From: Deltaproteobacteria bacterium
GTDB lineage: Bacteria; Desulfobacterota; Binatia; Binatales; Binataceae
DNA: 64,000 nucleotides
Assembly: GCA_021799495.1 (NCBI GenBank)
Contig: JAJZAI010000010.1
Location: 18,318 to 82,317 of the forward strand
Direction: 5' to 3'
This document shows, one piece after another, positions 58,543 to 64,000 of the stretch. The stretch's first letter is position 1; each line of letters starts with the position of its first letter. The position numbers were made by a program, and so were the translations under genes. The notes beneath the pieces are model-generated. The model was given only the letters and a program-made list of their open reading frames with translations, had not been told where the DNA came from and made no database searches.

Positions 58543-59426
58543 AAAAATCAAGTTTTCCTCCTCCGCCGTCTTAAAATCCGCGCCGGCGTTTGTATGGCGC
58601 CTGTAGCGCCCCGGAACCGCGTCGAGGAAGTCGCCATAGCGAGCGGCCTCGCTCGGCAATCAGTGCGCGACCTCCACCTAAGGGTCGTCGTTGGATTCGC
58701 ATGACCAAATTGCGCCGTCACATACGTGATGGGCGCCTTGGCTTCTCCGGGACGAAGGCCGGCCTGCGGTCAAGGGCGGCACGCATCGCGCGCTAATCCT
58801 CGACGGCGTGACGGCGGTCAGTGAGTGAGCGCGTCAAGATCGCTGAGGATATAATCCGGGGACGCTCGCAGATCCACTTGCGCACGGCGATCCTTGCGGG
58901 TTGGCGCATTATTCACCAATGGGGAATTGCCGGCGCTTATGCGGCCGACGACTTGGATGTCGCCAAATCGTCGCCGAAGGCGGTAATTTGTGCAGATTGC
59001 TCTTTCGAGACGCAAAGTCCAAAAGAGCATTTCTGAAATTGACAAAATTGTGGATAGCATAGTGGACTTTCCAAACCTGATCGTTGTGAGCGATCCGGCT
59101 AAGCAGCGATTTTCGCAAAGTCGATTTCCGAAGCTTTGAATTGCGCGGTTTGCAAGTATTTTGTTCTTCCCGCGCACGACGGGTCGAAAAAGGGCATTCA
59201 TTGGTTTAAAAGGAAAGGCACGTTTGAGCATCGAGCGCGCCATCGGAGGCTTCATGACCATCCCAGTTCGCGAGAGAGGCCAGCAAGCATGGGTTTTCCC
59301 GAAATCTGCGCGCTTGGAGCCATCGCCTCTCTCCAGCAGCAACTCCGGGGCGACGATTGTCCGCATGCGGATGCTGGGTTGAGATTTGATCGTTCGTGCT
59401 TGGGCCACCTGTAAGCCTGCCGTTGA
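58543..59426. other. long intergenic region, nothing recognised
   Basis: An 880-nt span between tRNA-Lys and the AsmA-like gene. A plus-strand frame at 58821-59036 and minus-strand shadows exist, but none has a recognisable domain or a clear ribosome-binding site. Composition drops in GC around 59000-59230, suggesting acquired or decayed DNA. Confidence 0.4.
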
Positions 59427-62400
59427 GTGAAAAATCCGCGCGTGGCTAACCGCATCCTGAGATTCCTCGTGGCCCTCGCCGCGGCGGCGGGATTTGCGCT
59501 GTTTGTCGTGATATTTGCGCTGGCGGTACTGGTGCGCGAACGCCAGGCACTGGCTCGCGGGGCGCTCGCGAAGATTGCCGCAAAGACTGGGGCGGCCGTC
59601 ACCGTCAGGACTGTAGACTTCGGAATCTCGACACGCGGCCTTGAGCTCGTCGCGCACGACGCCAACGTCAACTATAAAAACGATCGCGCGCACGTGGAGC
59701 GGCTGACGGCGATAGTGGGTTACGGCGAACTGACGCGCATGCAAGTGACGCCGCTCGAAGATGTGAGTATGACTTCGGCGGTTATCGCACTCGCGCCCCA
59801 GACGAAATCGCAACCTGTCGATCTGCGGCATTACATGGCGATGTTGCCGCATGCGGCGGCTGAATTCGCAAAGCTGGCCCGACGCGTGAATCTGATGCGC
59901 GTCGCGGTCGAACCGAGCGGACAGCCCAACGCGAAGCTGACGATGGATCTCAGGATCGACGCGGACGCCGAGCGCGCCCGCGTCAACGTTGAGCGCCTCG
60001 CCTGGAACGGTCCCCCGGCCGACGGATTCTCGGCACGCGCCCTGTTTACCGTCCCGAGCGCGCCCGCGCAAATCACGCAGGGCACAATCGCGTTCCTCCG
60101 GCGCGCGACGGATCGCGTGCAAGGCAGCACGTCGATACGCATCGCACGGGAGGCGATGCTCGACGGGGATTTGCGGCTTGCTTTGTCGGCGCCGGGATTG
60201 CCTGGCGCCACCAGTTTTGCCGGAACCTACTCCGCGCGACAAGATCGGCTCGAACTCGACGGCACATTACAAGTCGGCGGCAAATCCAGAGCCGTGGAAA
60301 CGGTGCCCTTGCGAATTGCGCTTGGCGAGCCGTTTTCGAACAATCCGATGCTGACGGCGGCGGCCGGACCGCTTGATGTCGCGCCCGCTCTGTTTGCGCG
60401 GCTATTGGGCAGGCTCATGCCCGCTATTGGCGGATATGGCAGAATCGGCGCCGCCAACCTTGCGCTCGCGCTTGGGCCGGTGCGCAGCGCGATTGCAGCA
60501 TGCCGCGATGCGCCCTGTGAAACGCGGCATGCGCTTGCGGCGGTGATCGCTGGCGCCGACGCTTCACTGACGATCACCGGAGCACATCTGAGCAACGGCA
60601 GGCCTGGTCTCGGCGCCATCGATCTCGATACGCCGCTGCGCGTGACGTTTCGCGACGGCATGGTAAACGCCGACGGTCTTAATGCGAGCGCCGGTGCAAT
60701 CGCGGTCAAACGCGGCAGTTTCACCGCGAATCTGCAGAAAGCGCTGAGTTCGCCGGCTCCCACCGTTGTCTGCTCGATGAAGTTGTTCTCGGCTGTCGAT
60801 CTTGGCGGGCTCGACCTGCAGACGCGAATACCGGCGCGGGCGCGCAGGTTGGCGCCGCACCGCGGCGTCGCTTATTCCAGGGTCAGCTTTGACAGCGCGT
60901 TCGTGAACGACGGCTCCGGGTTCAAGCCGCAAAGGCTCCAGGCCCATGTACGTCAGGGTTTCCTTTGGTTGCGCGATCGCGGCCGCCACGAGGCGATAAT
61001 GTTCGGCGCCGACGCTTCCCTGGCGGGAGGCCAGGTGGCCGGCGCCGCGCATGCGTCGCTGCCGGCCGGCGGTACGATTCTGGTGCATGCACGCTATGGT
61101 CTGGCGGCGCGGAAGCTGCGGGCGCAGTTCGACGTAAGCGGCCTGGACGTACGGCGATGGACCGATGCGGCGCTGCGCGCCGACGCGGTCAGCGGGTTGA
61201 GCATCGCCGGAGAGGCGAATGGAAAGGCGGCGCTCGAATGGTCGCCCGCGCTCGCGCAGCCCCATGTCTCCGCGAGCGTCGCGCTCCGGGCGCTGACAGT
61301 CGGCTCTCGTTTCATGTCGACATCGATTTTCATCAAGGCCGCACGGATCGCGGCAAGCAACACGAACGCCCGGGCGACCCTGGAGCACGTACAGGCGGGA
61401 GCGGGTGATTTCAACATGCGCGCATCGGTTGCGAACTTCGCCGCGCCGCGAATCGATATTGCCGTAACGGGGCGGGGCTTCGACTTCGACGTAATCCGAA
61501 CCGCGCGCGCGGCCCCGCCAACTCGTCGGGCGGCAGCCGCCCCTTCGCCGTCGGCGGCCACCCTCGCGCGCCATGTGACGTTGCGTGCCTCGGTCAGGTT
61601 GAAGCGCGTATTTGTCCATCACGTCGAGCTGCGGGACTTTGTGTGCGACATTCATGGGGACGGCAACCGTTGGGAGTTGCGTAGGCTCACGGCGCGCGCG
61701 CTGGACGGTTCGCTCAAGATTCGCGCGGCCTGGGATGCGCGAACCCGCCGTGTCTATGCCGCCGCGGATGCCTATCGGCTCAACGTGCGGCGGCTTCTGG
61801 ATGGAATCTCGCCCGGCAATGCGCCGCCAGTCTCGGGCGTGCTAAGCGGCAGGCTTGACGCGGGCCTGGCGCTCTTTGGCGGCCGTCAACCCGAGCCGCT
61901 GTGCGGCCATTCGACGATCGTCATGCGCAACGGCACGCTCGGCAAGATCCAGTTGCTCTCGGAGATTATGCAAGTCGCGAGCGTCACGAGCTGGCTACGC
62001 TTCAATGCTCCCGACTTCGATACCGGGATGCCATACGATCGGATTACCATCCGGACCGAGCTGACCCCGCACGCCCTTGAGATCGCGCACGCGCAGCTTA
62101 CCAGCGACCTGATCGGCCTCGCGGGACATGGCGCGGTGAAGCTGCCGAGCCGCGTGCTGGATCTTCACGTCCAGGCGCTGCCGCTCGCGTCGGTCCGTTG
62201 GCTGCTTGGGCACGTGCCGTTCGTCGGCGAGCGTTTAGGCAAGGGACTCAACCGGGTCTTTGCCGTGCGGATCCGGGTCAGCGGACCGGCAGCAGCGCCC
62301 AATGTCACGCCATCGCTCTTCAGAAATCCGCTTAATGCCTTGACCGACGTGATTGATCTGCCGTTGGATTTCGTGCCCGAGTCGGACCTTCCCGACGACT

Positions 62401-62462
62401 CCATGTTCCTTCCGCCGCGCAAACTGAGTTATCGCAAAGACTGCTCGCCCTATCAGTGGTAG
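59427..62462 (+). CDS. large AsmA-like envelope protein
   Basis: A 1011-aa protein with one N-terminal hydrophobic anchor (RFLVALAAAAGFALFVVIFALAVLV), then a long repetitive beta-rich periplasmic region. The C-terminal part resembles AsmA/TamB-like C-terminal domains: VSGVLSGRLDAGLALFGG, GTLGKIQLLSEIMQVASV and GLAGHGAVKLPSRVLDLHVQALP. Such proteins form lipid-transfer bridges or help outer-membrane biogenesis. Start is the GTG at 59427. Some stretches (Ala-Pro-Thr around residues 690-710) look like linkers. Assignment is to the superfamily only. Confidence 0.7.
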   Translation: MKNPRVANRILRFLVALAAAAGFALFVVIFALAVLVRERQALARGALAKIAAKTGAAVTVRTVDFGISTRGLELVAHDANVNYKNDRAHVERLTAIVGYGELTRMQVTPLEDVSMTSAVIALAPQTKSQPVDLRHYMAMLPHAAAEFAKLARRVNLMRVAVEPSGQPNAKLTMDLRIDADAERARVNVERLAWNGPPADGFSARALFTVPSAPAQITQGTIAFLRRATDRVQGSTSIRIAREAMLDGDLRLALSAPGLPGATSFAGTYSARQDRLELDGTLQVGGKSRAVETVPLRIALGEPFSNNPMLTAAAGPLDVAPALFARLLGRLMPAIGGYGRIGAANLALALGPVRSAIAACRDAPCETRHALAAVIAGADASLTITGAHLSNGRPGLGAIDLDTPLRVTFRDGMVNADGLNASAGAIAVKRGSFTANLQKALSSPAPTVVCSMKLFSAVDLGGLDLQTRIPARARRLAPHRGVAYSRVSFDSAFVNDGSGFKPQRLQAHVRQGFLWLRDRGRHEAIMFGADASLAGGQVAGAAHASLPAGGTILVHARYGLAARKLRAQFDVSGLDVRRWTDAALRADAVSGLSIAGEANGKAALEWSPALAQPHVSASVALRALTVGSRFMSTSIFIKAARIAASNTNARATLEHVQAGAGDFNMRASVANFAAPRIDIAVTGRGFDFDVIRTARAAPPTRRAAAAPSPSAATLARHVTLRASVRLKRVFVHHVELRDFVCDIHGDGNRWELRRLTARALDGSLKIRAAWDARTRRVYAAADAYRLNVRRLLDGISPGNAPPVSGVLSGRLDAGLALFGGRQPEPLCGHSTIVMRNGTLGKIQLLSEIMQVASVTSWLRFNAPDFDTGMPYDRITIRTELTPHALEIAHAQLTSDLIGLAGHGAVKLPSRVLDLHVQALPLASVRWLLGHVPFVGERLGKGLNRVFAVRIRVSGPAAAPNVTPSLFRNPLNALTDVIDLPLDFVPESDLPDDSMFLPPRKLSYRKDCSPYQW

Positions 62463-62731
62463 TCCGGCTGTACGGGCCGCGGCGCGCAAACCACGCGGCC
62501 GGCGATCATCCCATGCCGCGACCAACAATCCGGAGCGTCGCATGAACCCATACCGCGATCATGTTGCCGTCATGGCCGGGCTTGACCCGGCCATCCATCC
62601 GGACAGCCCTCCGGCGTCGGTTACTCTCTATGTTTCGAGACGGGAATACACTTGGTAATCAGCAAGTCGCCGGTTCGACTCAAACGGCCGGCTCGCAGTT
62701 TGAGATGAGTCTTTCTTGCGGGCTAGCGCCA
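62463..62731. repeat. repeat and tRNA-relic region
   Basis: Contains another palindrome of the CTTGA family, ATGGCCGGGCTTGACCCGGC, at 62572-62594. It also holds a partial tRNA-Thr-like sequence at 62648-62695 (listed separately). No gene seen. Confidence 0.6.
62648..62695 (+). other. remnant of the 3' half of a tRNA-Thr
   Basis: The segment ACTTGGTAATCAGCAAGTCG...CCGGTTCGACTC...GCCGGCTC follows the anticodon-loop-to-acceptor half of a typical tRNA-Thr. It has an extra G in the anticodon region and a disrupted T-stem, and no 5' half. It cannot fold as a working tRNA. It may be a duplicated attachment-site half or decayed tRNA. Confidence 0.5.
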
Positions 62732-63322
62732 TCATCGGTCTTCGAGTCCGCGCAGGAACGCCTCAAGCGTTTTTTCGCAGTGCCGCCGCAAATGCGCGTC
62801 ATTGCGGTTCATGGCGATCCGCAGGCCGGCCTCGGTTAGCGCCGCGAGGAACAGAACGGCCACCACGTTATCGTCATACGTTCCGATCTTGCGCTCCTTG
62901 CGCAGCCGGGACAGGAGATCGAGCATCAATCCTGTCGCGTACTCGGCGTCGATTTCTCTCCATTCTTCCCAGCCCAGAACGCGCGGCGCCTGTTCAAATA
63001 CGATTGAACGAATGTCGTCCTCTAGGCATGCGTCGAAGAGCGCCCGCAGCGTCAACCGCATTGCTTCCGAGGCGTTCCTGGCTCCACGCGCGGCGGCGAT
63101 CACGCGTTCCTTGAGCTCGGCTTCCAGAGCTTCGAAGACGGCGCGCATGATCTCGCGCTTGTTGCGGAAATGGTGGTAAAGCGCCCCGGACGTGAGCCGG
63201 GCCGCCGCCGCTATCTCGTCAACCGACGACGCGTCGTAACTTCTGGATGTGAACAGCTTGCGAGCCGCTGAAAGAATCGCATCTCGCGTGGCTTGAGCAT
63301 GTTCTTCACGCAACGACTTCAT
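62732..63322 (-). CDS. TetR/AcrR family transcriptional regulator
   Basis: A 196-aa regulator. The N-terminal helix-turn-helix is AARKLFTSRSYDASSVDEIAAAARLTSGALYHHFRNKREI (about residues 18-60). The C-terminal ligand-binding helical domain includes ALFDACLEDDIRSIVFEQAPRVLGWEEW. It is divergent from the luciferase-like gene, with 92 nt between the starts that include a strong promoter and an inverted repeat, so it likely represses that gene and itself. Confidence 0.92.
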   Translation of the reverse strand: MKSLREEHAQATRDAILSAARKLFTSRSYDASSVDEIAAAARLTSGALYHHFRNKREIMRAVFEALEAELKERVIAAARGARNASEAMRLTLRALFDACLEDDIRSIVFEQAPRVLGWEEWREIDAEYATGLMLDLLSRLRKERKIGTYDDNVVAVLFLAALTEAGLRIAMNRNDAHLRRHCEKTLEAFLRGLEDR

Positions 63323-63398
63323 GCCGCGTAGTTTTATAACGCGCCCGAACCGGCGGCGAGATGCACCACGGCGCGGTTTGATCGCGGTTCCGGCGGTC

Positions 63399-63435
63399 TT
63401 GACATAGCGTTGTTATGAATTATTATATCGCTATG
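63399..63435 (+). promoter_or_regulatory. sigma-70 promoter with overlapping inverted repeat
   Basis: TTGACA (63399-63404) and TATTAT (63421-63426) are separated by 16 nt. CATAGCG at 63403-63409 and CGCTATG at 63429-63435 form an inverted repeat spanning the promoter, a plausible TetR operator. The transcript would start close to the ATG at 63433, suggesting a leaderless message or a downstream start. Confidence 0.6.
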
Positions 63436-63981
63436 GTAAACGAGCTGCGAGAGGGGATAAAGGTCGGTCTCTTCCTGTCCACGCGCATTACGCGGCAAAT
63501 TCGATCCGCCGAACCGGCGGAACTTCTTGCTCTCTGCAGGACCGCCGAAGCGGTGGGCTTCGACTCTCTGTGGGTGGGAGATTCGCTTTTGGCGCGTCCG
63601 CGGCATGAACCACTTGCGCTGCTGGGCGCGATTGCCGCAAGCACGAACAAAGTGAGGCTTGGCACAGGGGTGCTGCTGCCGGCGCTGCGACATCCGCTGC
63701 TTTTGGCTCATTCCGCCGCAACCGTCGATCGGATCTCGGCCGGCCGGCTGGTGCTTGGATTCGGCGCCGGCTTCAACTATCCGCCAACCGCGCACGAGCT
63801 GGAGTCCGTCGGAGTGCCGTTCAGACAGCGCGTCGGGCGAATGGTTGAGACGATAGAGGTTCTTCGAAAACTCTGGGGTGGTGTCTGTCAATTGGTAGAA
63901 AAGCAGTGGCATCCGAGATCCGCGAGAGTTGCGCAGTTGAATTATCAAGTTGCTACTAGGCAGCCTCCGGATGTTCGCTGA
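63415..63981 (+). pseudogene. LLM-class flavin-dependent oxidoreductase, disrupted near its C-terminal half
   Basis: The frame starts with the luciferase-like fold: KVGLFLSTRI, AVGFDSLWVGDSL, LLGAIAASTNKVRLGTGVLLPALRHP, and ISAGRLVLGFGAGF, through VETIEVLRKLWGG at about residue 155. After about 63882 the protein becomes unrelated (VCQLVEKQWHPR...) and stops at 63981, whereas family members have 280-350 residues. An insertion at this point, perhaps an insertion sequence continuing beyond the window, is likely. On the minus strand the end of a frame (LTTISEHPEAA) appears from the window edge. The ATG at 63433 is an alternative start. Confidence 0.65.
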
Positions 63982-64000
63982 TGGTGGTCAGGTTCTGCCA

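Overview
The window is GC-rich (about 65% by eye), densely packed chromosomal DNA from a Gram-negative bacterium. A TonB-dependent outer-membrane receptor, a DsbD, lipoprotein signals and a YbhGFSR-type exporter point to two membranes. The mix of acyl-CoA metabolism, cobalamin synthesis, coproheme decarboxylase (HemQ) and selenoproteins fits an uncultured Binatota or deltaproteobacteria-like lineage. That placement is inference from gene content, not a computed taxonomy.

Layout. 0-7.5 kb: selA (selenocysteine synthesis), an MFS exporter, two small membrane proteins, a repeat-rich gap, a RibB with a degenerate GTP cyclohydrolase II domain, and dsbD. 7.9-13.6 kb: gyrB, a small membrane protein, gyrA. 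13.7-21.5 kb: two tandem MaoC-like proteins, class III alcohol dehydrogenase, an M23 peptidase-like protein, a lipoprotein, a secreted esterase, an acyl-CoA dehydrogenase and a methyltransferase. 21.8-25.8 kb: an ECF sigma/anti-sigma pair, a cobB stub overlapping cobQ, and hemQ. 25.9-32.2 kb (minus strand): acyl-CoA carboxylase beta, biotin carboxylase and biotin carrier subunits, the methylmalonyl-CoA mutase large subunit, pyruvoyl arginine decarboxylase, and a SelW-like selenoprotein read through an in-frame UGA. 32.4-34.8 kb: a membrane protein with tandem repeats, then a mobile-element graveyard (dead IS3 transposase, tail of a serine recombinase) ending in tRNA-Ser. 35.2-41.2 kb: metallo-hydrolase, GH15 glucosidase, SDR, a 50-aa protein, a GrdB-like selenoprotein (second in-frame UGA), a MAPEG protein and thiol peroxidase. 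41.2-49.2 kb: cobalamin nucleotide-loop genes (bluB, cbiB, cobC-like, cobT, cobS, cobU), a cobalamin riboswitch and btuB. 49.2-57.5 kb: glnE and a four-gene ABC exporter. 57.6-58.5 kb: a candidate small RNA and four tRNAs. 59.4-64 kb: an AsmA-like giant, a tRNA-Thr relic, a TetR regulator and a truncated luciferase-like oxidoreductase.

How it fits together. The most notable result is a selenocysteine theme: selA plus two genes that conventional ORF calling splits or misses. Each carries an in-frame UGA in a redox motif (C-x-x-U or U-x-x-C), followed by a perfect-stem hairpin with a 3-nt loop that starts with GU. A second theme is cobalamin: synthesis and uptake genes with a riboswitch, and a B12-dependent mutase sitting with the acyl-CoA carboxylase that makes its substrate.
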